A DNA stretch of 9,845 nucleotides from positions 1 through 9,845 of the forward strand of contig NZ_JAPJNQ010000079.1 of NCBI RefSeq assembly GCF_030826625.1. The letters run 5' to 3'. The notes beneath the pieces are model-generated. The model did no database searches, was not told the origin of the DNA, and saw only the letters and a list, made by a program, of their open reading frames with translations. The position numbers were made by a program, and so were the translations under genes. Source of the stretch: Corynebacterium sp. (lineage in GTDB: Bacteria; Actinomycetota; Actinomycetes; Mycobacteriales; Mycobacteriaceae). Shown here in pieces: positions 1 to 6,166 of the stretch. Each line of letters opens with the position of its first letter. Position 1 is the first letter of the stretch.

Positions 1-1237
1 ACTGGCGCTGAAGGACTTGCTGGTCACCACCGATGCGCCGACGACGGCGGCATCGAAAATGCTGGAAGGCTATCGCAGCCCGTACGATGCGACTGTGACT
101 CGTCGACTACGCGAAGCCGGCATTCCGATTTTGGGCAAGACCAACTTGGATGAATTCGCGATGGGCTCGTCGAATGAAAACTCCGCCTACGGTCCGGTCC
201 GCAACCCCTACGACACCACCCGCACTCCAGGTGGGTCTGGTGGCGGAACTGCTGCCGCTTTGGCTTCGGGGCAAGCACCACTGGGTATTGGTACCGACAC
301 CGGCGGCTCGATCCGCCAGCCGGCCGCGTTGACCAACACCGTCGGCGTGAAACCGACCTATGGCACGGTATCGCGCTACGGTTTGATCGCGGCTGCGTCC
401 TCGCTGGATCAGGCTGGTCCGTGCGCTAACACGGTACTGGATACGGCATTGCTGCATGAGGTTATCGCAGGTCATGATCCACACGATGCCACCAGCGTTG
501 ATCAAGATGTTCCAGACGTGGTGGCTGCTGCACGCCAGGGTGCGAACGGTGACGTTTCTGGCTTGAAGGTCGGCGTCATCAAGCAATTCGAGCGTGATGG
601 CTGGCAGTCCGGAGTGATGGAGCAGTACCACAAGAGCGTGCAGACTCTGGTGGATAATGGTGCTGAGGTCGTGGAAGTCGATTGCCCGCACTTCGACGAT
701 GCGTTGGCAGCGTATTACCTGATCATGCCATGCGAGGTGTCGTCGAACTTGGCGCGTTTCGATGGTATGCGTTACGGCAAACGCATTGGCGATGACGGTG
801 AGAATTCGGCGAACGAAGTCATGGAGCTCTCCCGTGAGGCCGGCTTTGGCCCCGAGGTCAAGCGCCGCATCATGGTTGGTACTTATGCCTTGTCGGTCGG
901 CTATTACGACGCCTACTACCTGCAAGCGCAGCGTATCCGCACGCTGGTGGCGCAGGATTTCGCGCGCGCCTACGAAAAAGTCGATGTCTTGGTTTCGCCA
1001 ACGACGCCGACGACGGCCTTCCCGTTGGGCGAAAAGGTCGAAGACCCGACCGCCATGTACAACTTCGACTTGTGCACCTTGCCGTTGAACCTCGCTGGTG
1101 TGTGTGGTATGTCCGTGCCATCCGGCATGGCAGGCGACACCAATCTGCCAACGGGTCTGCAGATCATGGCACCAGCTTTCGCCGATGAACGCCTGTACCG
1201 GGTTGGTGCGGCATTCGAGGCTCTTAGCCGCAAGTAA
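1..1237 (+). CDS. gatA: Glutamyl/aspartyl-tRNA amidotransferase subunit A, 5'-truncated by window edge
   Basis: GatA is the amidase subunit of the cytoplasmic GatCAB complex. It hydrolyses glutamine (or asparagine) to ammonia, which is channelled to GatB for amidation of Glu-tRNA(Gln) and Asp-tRNA(Asn). The frame is open from base 2, giving 411 visible residues; a usual GatA is about 485-500 residues, so roughly 80-90 N-terminal residues lie before the window. The whole amidase-signature catalytic triad is visible: Lys in ALKD (codon 11-13), cis-Ser in PGGSGGG (codon 236-238) and the nucleophile Ser in GTDTGGSIRQPA (codon 308-310). The glycine loop reads GGSGGG, not the GGSSGGS of firmicutes, a form I recall from actinobacteria. 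The gene ends with TAA at 1235-1237. The gatC gene would be expected just upstream. A terminator-like hairpin follows. Confidence 0.98.
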   Translation, partial: LALKDLLVTTDAPTTAASKMLEGYRSPYDATVTRRLREAGIPILGKTNLDEFAMGSSNENSAYGPVRNPYDTTRTPGGSGGGTAAALASGQAPLGIGTDTGGSIRQPAALTNTVGVKPTYGTVSRYGLIAAASSLDQAGPCANTVLDTALLHEVIAGHDPHDATSVDQDVPDVVAAARQGANGDVSGLKVGVIKQFERDGWQSGVMEQYHKSVQTLVDNGAEVVEVDCPHFDDALAAYYLIMPCEVSSNLARFDGMRYGKRIGDDGENSANEVMELSREAGFGPEVKRRIMVGTYALSVGYYDAYYLQAQRIRTLVAQDFARAYEKVDVLVSPTTPTTAFPLGEKVEDPTAMYNFDLCTLPLNLAGVCGMSVPSGMAGDTNLPTGLQIMAPAFADERLYRVGAAFEALSRK

Positions 1238-1287
1238 CACCCCGCCCGGAGGCGAGACAACCCCGGAGAGATACCCGGGTAAAGCTC

Positions 1288-1366
1288 AAGCCACGCACCC
1301 AGTCGTCATGAAACTATGACAGCGTTGATCATGAAACTATGACAGCGTTGACGGTGCGTGGCTTTT
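1288..1366 (+). terminator. Probable gatA terminator with a long, repeat-filled loop
   Basis: A perfect 12-bp inverted repeat, AAGCCACGCACC at 1288-1299 and GGTGCGTGGCTT at 1353-1364, is followed by a short T run (TTTT at 1363-1366, then GTCT). This has the form of an intrinsic terminator for gatA. The loop is unusual: 53 nt, of which 46 nt are two copies of a 23-bp tandem repeat; without them the loop would be 7 nt. On the minus strand, where it could also serve the 1424-1747 gene, the T tract is much weaker. The stem is seen directly; the terminator function is inferred. Confidence 0.6.
1306..1351. repeat. Perfect 23-bp tandem duplication in the gatA 3' hairpin loop
   Basis: Bases 1306-1328 are repeated exactly at 1329-1351 with no gap. 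The unit begins TCATGAAACTATGAC and ends AGCGTTGA. It holds a short inverted repeat: copy 1 with its left neighbour reads GTCAT-gaaact-ATGAC (1305-1320), and copy 2 keeps four of the five pairs. I do not recognise it as a known operator. It may be a replication-slippage duplication or a small protein-binding element. Confidence 0.9.
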
Positions 1367-1423
1367 GTCTATCTATCTCTACGCCTGCGTTCGCCAGTCA
1401 TGTTCGCTTATTTCAGCGCAGGA

Positions 1424-1747
1424 TTACTTGCGATCAGAAAACGCGTAAGCTGCACCCGCAGTGGCTGCGGTGACCACGCCGACGGCTGGCCACGAACCGA
1501 TCTTCTTAGCCAAAGGATGAGACAGCCCGAAAGCTGCCACGTAGCCGCCGAGCAGGCCAGCGGTGGTCGCGGGGTTGGTTTTAGCCGCCCAGGAGCGTGC
1601 TGCCCAGTATCCGGCAGCGCCAAGTACCACGCCACCGAGCGGGCGGACACCGGTCTGCACGGCAGTCAGGTATCCTCCCACCAAGCCGAAAGCAGCGGTG
1701 GTTGCAGTAGAGACTTCTTTCGGGGATTTCACATCGATAAGTGCCAT
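1424..1747 (-). CDS. Small hypothetical membrane protein (107 aa)
   Basis: I cannot assign a function. The 107-residue product starts MALIDVKSPKEVST and has about four short hydrophobic segments rich in Gly and Ala (roughly residues 15-31, 36-54, 61-78 and 86-103), separated by small polar or basic stretches (ARSWAAKTN near 50-58, LAKKIGSW near 79-86) and ending in SDRK. This suggests a small integral membrane protein with a short cytoplasmic N-terminus. I vaguely recall similar conserved small membrane proteins in corynebacteria but cannot name a family. The ATG at 1745-1747 has a -10-like TAGACT 7 bases upstream and no clear ribosome-binding site, so a leaderless message is likely. It is divergent from the MFS gene (121-base gap) and convergent with gatA. 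An open frame on the plus strand over the same bases lacks this coherent membrane pattern. Confidence 0.75.
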   Translation of the reverse strand: MALIDVKSPKEVSTATTAAFGLVGGYLTAVQTGVRPLGGVVLGAAGYWAARSWAAKTNPATTAGLLGGYVAAFGLSHPLAKKIGSWPAVGVVTAATAGAAYAFSDRK

Positions 1748-1754
1748 GGGGATT

Positions 1755-1760
1755 AGTCTA
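1755..1760 (-). promoter_or_regulatory. -10 box for the 107-aa gene (leaderless)
   Basis: Read on the minus strand, TAGACT matches the corynebacterial -10 pattern TANNNT. It lies 7 bases before the ATG at 1747, so transcription would begin at or next to the start codon. No good -35 hexamer is visible. Confidence 0.5.
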
Positions 1761-1793
1761 GGCTCTGCAGACCCGCGTGCGCTAGGTTCCTGA

Positions 1794-1846
1794 CAATACT
1801 GTGCGTTAGCAAACGTCGCTGTCCAATACTATGTGTTAGCAAACGT
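1794..1846. repeat. Two 23-bp direct repeats in the MFS promoter, candidate operator
   Basis: Copy 1 (1794-1816) and copy 2 (1824-1846) both begin CAATACT and end GTTAGCAAACGT. They differ at only two positions (1801/1831 and 1804/1834). Their start-to-start distance is 30 bp, about three helical turns, so bound proteins would face the same side of the DNA. Copy 1 contains the partial palindrome CGTT-AGCA-AACG (1804-1815). Copy 2 covers the place where the -35 element of the MFS promoter should be, which fits a repressor site. No regulator gene is next to it. Confidence 0.6.
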
Positions 1847-1854
1847 GCCGACGC

Positions 1855-1860
1855 TAGGAT
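1855..1860 (+). promoter_or_regulatory. -10 box of the MFS exporter gene (leaderless)
   Basis: TAGGAT fits the TANNNT -10 pattern and sits exactly 7 bases before the GTG at 1868. This supports that GTG as the true start of a leaderless transcript. The expected -35 position, about 1832-1837, falls inside the second direct repeat and is a poor match to TTGACA. Confidence 0.55.
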
Positions 1861-1867
1861 AGGCCAG

Positions 1868-3313
1868 GTGAATACCGCACCGGAACCGCAGCCAAAGCAA
1901 CAGCCAAACGCTAGAGCAACTGTAACCGCGCCAGCTACGGAATCAATGGTATTGCCGGAGCCGCAGGCGTGGAAGGCCATGTTCGCCCTGTCGCTGGGGT
2001 TTTTCATGTCGTTGCTCGATCAAACCTTGATCGCGGTAGCTCTCCCGAGTATTCGCCGTGCATTCGATGCCACGCTTGCCGAAACCTTGTGGGTTTCTTC
2101 CGGATTTTTATTGTTCGTCGTCGTCCCGCTGCTGTTTACCGGCCGTTTGGGGGACAGGTTCGGGCAGCGCAGACTCTTCCGCATTGGAATTGCAGTATTC
2201 GTGCTCGGCGCATTTGCCTCGGCGTTCGCCCCAAGCATCGAATTGCTCATCGCGGCACGCTGCTTACAAGGCCTAGGTGCGTCGATCCAAATGCCACAGA
2301 CGATGTCGGTAATCAACCGTGTTTTTGCCCGTGAACGTCGTGGTCGTGCACTCGGGGTGTGGGGGATTATCGGTTCCGTCGCCGCGATCACCGGCCCAGT
2401 GCTGGGCGGATTTTTGGTGCAATCAGCCTCGTGGCAGGCGGTATTTTTGATCCACGTGCCGCTCGGGATCGTGGCGATTATCTTGGCCACCATATGGGTG
2501 CCGCGCATGCCTACCTATGCCCGTCGGCTGGACCCGTTGTCTGTCTTGGTGTCGTTGGTCTCGATGCTGCTGATTGTCGGTGCGATCCAGCAAGCCCCCG
2601 ACGCGGATTGGGTCTGGTGGGTCTGGCTTATGCTGGCTGCCGGAATCGTCGGCTTGTATGGCTTCATCAAGCTGCAACGCAGCGCGTCGGCACGCGGGGT
2701 AGAAGCAATGATCCCGTTGTTCCTATTCGATAATCACAATTACCGGCTGGGCATCATCATTATTTCCTGTATGGGCTTTATGGCGGCGTCTTTGATGTTG
2801 CCGATCATGCTGTGGTTGCAAGATGGACAAGGCCTCGATTCCGGTACCGCGGGATTGGTTATAGTGCCGATGGCGTTGAGCTCGCTGTTTGTTTCACCGA
2901 TTGCGGGAATCATGGCGGATAATTTCCACCCACGCAACCTTGTGGTTGGCGGCTTTGCCGTGATGGTCATCGCCTGCGGGATGTGTTGGTGGATCATGGC
3001 TTTCGAGCACCCGGTGTGGTGGCTTTCGGTTGCCACGGCATTTTTGGGCGTCGGGCAGTCGTTTATCTGGGGGACGAATTCGGCGACGACGATGCGCGAT
3101 GTCGAAGCGCCCATCATGGGTGCAGCCTCCGGGGTTTACAACACCTCCCGGCAGCTCGGCTCGGTCATGGGAGTGTCGATATTGTCGGCGCTAATGCAAG
3201 TTACCGTTGCCCATTCCGGTCTTGCCGTAGGTACCGCGAATACGGTGCTATTGCTCGTTGGGGTGTTGGCTATTGGTCTGGTGACCGCACTGTTTTATCG
3301 CAAGACGATTTAG
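1868..3313 (+). CDS. DHA2-family (EmrB/QacA-type) MFS drug exporter, 14 TM
   Basis: A 481-residue inner-membrane proton-antiport exporter of the 14-helix DHA2 branch of the major facilitator superfamily; substrates cannot be read from the sequence but are typically drugs, dyes, antiseptics or metabolites. A hydrophilic Pro/Gln/Thr-rich N-terminus (residues 1-34) precedes TM1, which carries the branch's acidic motif LDQTLIAVALP (Asp51). Motif A, GRLGDRFGQRR, is at 92-102 between TM2 and TM3, and the antiporter motif C, TGPVLGGF, at about 175-182 in TM5. Hydrophobic segments continue to residue 476, for a total near 14. The start is GTG, chosen because a -10 box lies 7 bases upstream. There is no obvious terminator in the 141 bases before pfkA. 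Two direct repeats over the promoter suggest repression by an unlinked regulator. It stands between gatA and pfkA, genes unrelated to efflux. Confidence 0.93.
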   Translation: MNTAPEPQPKQQPNARATVTAPATESMVLPEPQAWKAMFALSLGFFMSLLDQTLIAVALPSIRRAFDATLAETLWVSSGFLLFVVVPLLFTGRLGDRFGQRRLFRIGIAVFVLGAFASAFAPSIELLIAARCLQGLGASIQMPQTMSVINRVFARERRGRALGVWGIIGSVAAITGPVLGGFLVQSASWQAVFLIHVPLGIVAIILATIWVPRMPTYARRLDPLSVLVSLVSMLLIVGAIQQAPDADWVWWVWLMLAAGIVGLYGFIKLQRSASARGVEAMIPLFLFDNHNYRLGIIIISCMGFMAASLMLPIMLWLQDGQGLDSGTAGLVIVPMALSSLFVSPIAGIMADNFHPRNLVVGGFAVMVIACGMCWWIMAFEHPVWWLSVATAFLGVGQSFIWGTNSATTMRDVEAPIMGAASGVYNTSRQLGSVMGVSILSALMQVTVAHSGLAVGTANTVLLLVGVLAIGLVTALFYRKTI

Positions 3314-3442
3314 CCTGTCTTAGTTGTCGGTATCGTGCTTCGGTTCGTGCCCCGCGGCGATGGTCAGACAAGAAAAAGCTGTCGTCACCACGCAAAACGC
3401 AACCATGTGTGCCCGGACATACCATGACAGGGCGGGCTTGCC

Positions 3443-3448
3443 TACAGT
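3443..3448 (+). promoter_or_regulatory. -10 box of pfkA (leaderless)
   Basis: TACAGT matches TANNNT and ends 6 bases before the pfkA ATG at 3455. There is no purine-rich ribosome-binding site in the remaining AGAAGC, so a leaderless pfkA message is the simplest reading. A convincing -35 is not visible. The rest of the 141-base gap behind the MFS gene shows no other clear element. Confidence 0.55.
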
Positions 3449-3454
3449 AGAAGC

Positions 3455-4486
3455 ATGCGCATTGCCACATTGACATCGGGCGGTGACTGCCCGGGCCTGA
3501 ACGCTGTGATCCGTGCAGTCGTTCGCACCGCGAATCAAGAACACGATTCCACAGTCGTCGGTTATCGCGACGGCTGGTTGGGGCTTCTCTACGATGATCG
3601 GGTCGATCTTTACGACGACGATGCCATCGACAAAATCCTCGTGCGCGGAGGGACCATCCTCGGTACCGGGCGGCTGCACCCGGAGATCTTTAAATCTAGC
3701 TTGGAAACCATCAAGGCTAATCTTGCCGACGCCCGGGTGGACGCCCTCATCGCGATTGGTGGGGAAGGAACCCTCAAAGGCGCCAAGTGGCTTGCCGATA
3801 ATGGAATTCCTGTCATTGGCGTGCCCAAAACCATTGACAACGACGTGTTGGCCACCGATTACACCTTTGGTTTTGACAGCGCAGTAGCCGTAGCGACCGA
3901 AGCCATCGACCGGTTGCATGCCACCGCTGAGTCTCATCAACGCATCTTTATCGTCGAGGTGATGGGCCGCCACACCGGGTGGATCGCATTGCATGCCGGA
4001 CTAGCTGGTGGTGCACACCACATCGTGATCCCCGAAGTTCCCTTCGACGTCAGCGAAATCACGAAGTCGATGGAACGGCGCTTCCAGATGGGCGAGAAAT
4101 ACGGGATCATCGTCGTCGCCGAAGGCGCACAACCGCGACCAGGCACGATGGCAGTCGATGATAAAGGTGTCGACGAGTTTGGCCACCGTCGCCTCGGGGG
4201 AATGGGCCAGCTCATCGGCGAAGAGATTTCGCGTTCGACTGGCTATGACGTTCGCACCACCGTATTGGGCCATGTGCAGCGCGGCGGTACGCCCACCGCG
4301 TTCGACCGAGTGCTCGCCAGCCGTTTTGGGGTGCATGCCACCCGCGCGGCACATCGGCGAGACTTCGGCACCTCGGTGGTGCTGAAAGGAGATACCATCG
4401 AGACAGTGCCGTTGGACGAGGTCGTCGCCAAACTGAAGACCGTACCGATGCGCCGCTACGAGATCGCGCAGGCGCTGTTCGGTTAA
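3455..4486 (+). CDS. pfkA: ATP-dependent 6-phosphofructokinase
   Basis: Cytoplasmic glycolytic enzyme that phosphorylates fructose 6-phosphate to fructose 1,6-bisphosphate. The 343-residue length is normal for the single-domain-pair actinobacterial type. Visible motifs in order: nucleotide loop GGDCPGLNA (9-17), GTGR (70-73), GGEGTLKG (102-109), catalytic PKTIDND with Asp128 (124-130), MGRHTGW (170-176) and the sugar-phosphate motif GHVQRGG (272-278). Gly105 in GGEGT is the residue that marks ATP use; PPi-dependent enzymes carry Asp there. Lys125 in PKTIDND is more usual in the PPi group, but the Gly/Lys pair is known from ATP-using actinobacterial enzymes. The ATG is set by the start of the first beta strand (MRIATLTSGGDC) and a -10 box 6 bases upstream. 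In mycobacteria pfkA likewise lies between gatA and gatB. Confidence 0.97.
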   Translation: MRIATLTSGGDCPGLNAVIRAVVRTANQEHDSTVVGYRDGWLGLLYDDRVDLYDDDAIDKILVRGGTILGTGRLHPEIFKSSLETIKANLADARVDALIAIGGEGTLKGAKWLADNGIPVIGVPKTIDNDVLATDYTFGFDSAVAVATEAIDRLHATAESHQRIFIVEVMGRHTGWIALHAGLAGGAHHIVIPEVPFDVSEITKSMERRFQMGEKYGIIVVAEGAQPRPGTMAVDDKGVDEFGHRRLGGMGQLIGEEISRSTGYDVRTTVLGHVQRGGTPTAFDRVLASRFGVHATRAAHRRDFGTSVVLKGDTIETVPLDEVVAKLKTVPMRRYEIAQALFG

Positions 4487-4502
4487 AGCTCACATTCCGG
4501 TC

Positions 4503-4522
4503 GGGCGGGGCAGGCACCGCCC
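4503..4522 (+). terminator. Weak hairpin between pfkA and gatB
   Basis: GGGCGG (4503-4508) and CCGCCC (4517-4522) form a 6-bp GC stem with an 8-nt loop, 16 bases after the pfkA stop. No T run follows, so termination would be weak or would need help. It lies upstream of the gatB promoter and could partly insulate gatB from pfkA transcription. Confidence 0.3.
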
Positions 4523-4549
4523 AGTGCGCACAAACTCGCTTGCTGCTAT

Positions 4550-4555
4550 TACCAT
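4550..4555 (+). promoter_or_regulatory. -10 box that fixes the gatB start (leaderless)
   Basis: TACCAT fits TANNNT and lies 7 bases before the ATG at 4563. The longest open frame begins 39 bases earlier with GTG at 4524, but that start would lie upstream of this promoter. The 4563 ATG is therefore preferred. Confidence 0.5.
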
Positions 4556-4562
4556 AGTGGCT

Positions 4563-6071
4563 ATGACTGCTGCGATGTATGACTTATTGGACTATGACGA
4601 GGTCCTCGAAAAGTACGACCCGGTGATGGGCCTGGAGGTCCACGTGGAATTGGGCACGGAAACCAAGATGTTTTCGGCCTCCTCGGCGCACTTCGGTGAT
4701 GAGCCGAACTCAAACGTCGACCCAGTTTCCTTGGGTTTACCAGGCGCACTGCCGGTCGTGAATGCGAAGGGCGTGGAGTGGGCGATCAAGATCGGTTTGG
4801 CTCTCAACTGCCAGATTGCTGAATCCTCGCGCTTTGCCCGCAAGAATTATTTTTATCCCGACCAGCCGAAAAACTACCAAATCTCGCAGTACGACGAGCC
4901 CATCGCCTTCGATGGCTACCTCGATGTCGTGCTGGACGACGGCACCGAGTGGCGCGTAGAGATCGAGCGTGCGCACATGGAAGAAGATACCGGTAAGCTC
5001 ACCCACCTGGGCGGCGTGGATGGCCGCATCCATGGCGCTACCGCCTCGCTGGTCGATTACAACCGTGCCGGCATCCCGCTGATTGAGATCGTGACGAAGC
5101 CGATCGTCGGTGCCGGTGAGCGCGCACCTGAGGTAGCGCGTGCCTATGTCACTGCTTTGCGTGAACTGGTCGCAGCACTTGGGGTCTCTGACGCGCGTAT
5201 GGATCAAGGATCGATGCGTGTGGATTCCAACCTGTCGTTGCGCCCGAAGGGCACCGAAGAATTCGGCACCCGCACGGAGACGAAGAATATTAACTCGTTG
5301 AAATCCGTAGAACAAGCGGTGCGTTTCGAGATGCAGCGCCAGGCATATGCACTGGAAAACGGTGAAGAAATCGCGCTGGAAACTCGCCACTACCAAGAAT
5401 CGGATGGATCAACCTCTAAGGGACGTCCGAAAGAAACGGCTGAGGATTACCGCTATTTCAACGACCCAGATCTGCCACCGGTTTCTGCTCCGCGCGAGTG
5501 GGTAGAAGAGATCGCGCAGACTCTGCCGGAGATGCCGTGGATTCGCCGTGCTCGTATTCAGGAAGAATGGGGCCTGAAAGATAAGGAAATGCGCGACCTG
5601 GTCAACGCTGGCGCGCTGGACCTAATTATCGAAACCACTGAACACGGTGCGAGCGCAGACGAAGCACGCGCGTGGTGGGTGTCCTATTTGTCAGGAAAAG
5701 CAAACGAGCGCGGCGTGGAGCTTGCCGGCCTGGAAATCACCCCGGCACAGGTTGCTCGTGTTGTCGAACTAGTCAAGGAAGGCAAGCTGACCACCAAGCT
5801 CGGACGGAAGGCCGTCGATGGCGTGCTGGAAGGCGAAGGCGATGTCGATGAGGTCGTCGCCAAGCGTGGCCTGGAGGTCGTGCGCGATGATGGCGCAATC
5901 GAAAAAGCGGTGGATGATGCGCTTGCTGCCAACCCGGATATCGTCGAAAAGTATCGCGCAGGAAACACGAAAGTGACTGGTGCCATCGTCGGTGCGGTGA
6001 TGAAGGCTACGCAAGGCAAGGCAGACCCAGGTCAAGTCAACAAATTGATTGCGAAAAAGCTCGCAGAATAA
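4563..6071 (+). CDS. gatB: Aspartyl/glutamyl-tRNA amidotransferase subunit B
   Basis: GatB is the tRNA-binding kinase/amidase subunit of GatCAB. It phosphorylates the side-chain carboxylate of misacylated Glu-tRNA(Gln) or Asp-tRNA(Asn) with ATP, then transfers ammonia delivered from GatA. With the ATG at 4563 the protein has 502 residues, normal for the family; the frame also extends to GTG 4524, but the -10 at 4550-4555 argues against it. The catalytic cradle is clear: GLEVHVEL (23-30), RKNYFYPDQPKNYQISQYD (93-111), ERAHMEEDTGK (135-145) and the family signature VDYNRAGIPLIEI (164-176). From about residue 355 the C-terminal helical/YqeY-like tRNA-binding tail follows and ends KLIAKKLAE. The four cysteines that bind zinc in many GatB proteins are replaced here by Ser38, Ser40, Asp53 and Ser56. 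The 95-base gap to the next gene has no clear terminator. Confidence 0.97.
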   Translation: MTAAMYDLLDYDEVLEKYDPVMGLEVHVELGTETKMFSASSAHFGDEPNSNVDPVSLGLPGALPVVNAKGVEWAIKIGLALNCQIAESSRFARKNYFYPDQPKNYQISQYDEPIAFDGYLDVVLDDGTEWRVEIERAHMEEDTGKLTHLGGVDGRIHGATASLVDYNRAGIPLIEIVTKPIVGAGERAPEVARAYVTALRELVAALGVSDARMDQGSMRVDSNLSLRPKGTEEFGTRTETKNINSLKSVEQAVRFEMQRQAYALENGEEIALETRHYQESDGSTSKGRPKETAEDYRYFNDPDLPPVSAPREWVEEIAQTLPEMPWIRRARIQEEWGLKDKEMRDLVNAGALDLIIETTEHGASADEARAWWVSYLSGKANERGVELAGLEITPAQVARVVELVKEGKLTTKLGRKAVDGVLEGEGDVDEVVAKRGLEVVRDDGAIEKAVDDALAANPDIVEKYRAGNTKVTGAIVGAVMKATQGKADPGQVNKLIAKKLAE

Positions 6072-6116
6072 GCGCTGGGCAATACTTTTTGACCTAATGC
6101 GTGTAGTGTGGTGCCG

Positions 6117-6144
6117 TTGAATTTTCGAACTAAGTTTGCATAGT
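6117..6144 (+). promoter_or_regulatory. Tentative promoter of the YkvI-family gene
   Basis: TTGAAT (6117-6122) and CATAGT (6139-6144) are spaced 16 bases apart and could be -35 and -10 boxes. This would leave a short leader holding the weak purine stretch AAAGAAAGAG before the GTG at 6167. A partial palindrome, CGAACT-A-AGTTTG (6126-6138), lies between the boxes. An alternative -10, GATAAT at 6157-6162, is only 4 bases from the GTG, which is tight for a leaderless start. Confidence 0.3.
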
Positions 6145-6166
6145 CAAAGAAAGAGCGATAATTACG

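Noticed and set aside
107..1240. Long 377-codon open frame antisense to gatA
   Set aside because: It mirrors gatA codon bias, shows no domain logic and lies over a gene with an intact catalytic triad.
1306..1351. CRISPR-like repeat array
   Set aside because: There are only two units, directly adjacent with no spacer between them, and no cas genes nearby.
1358..1756. 132-codon plus-strand frame over the small membrane gene
   Set aside because: Its translation is Cys/Arg/Ser-rich without pattern, while the minus-strand frame gives a coherent membrane protein with a promoter.
3314..3400. Terminator after the MFS gene
   Set aside because: Only short, distant complementary stretches such as TGTCT/AGACA are present, with no stable stem followed by a T run.
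4524..4562. GTG at 4524 as the gatB start
   Set aside because: It would place the start upstream of the -10 box TACCAT, and the extra 13 residues resemble no GatB N-terminus that I know.
6050..6090. Terminator after gatB
   Set aside because: A TGCGA/TCGCA stem lies within the last codons, and the T run at 6086-6090 is about 20 bases further on, so the two do not make an intrinsic terminator.
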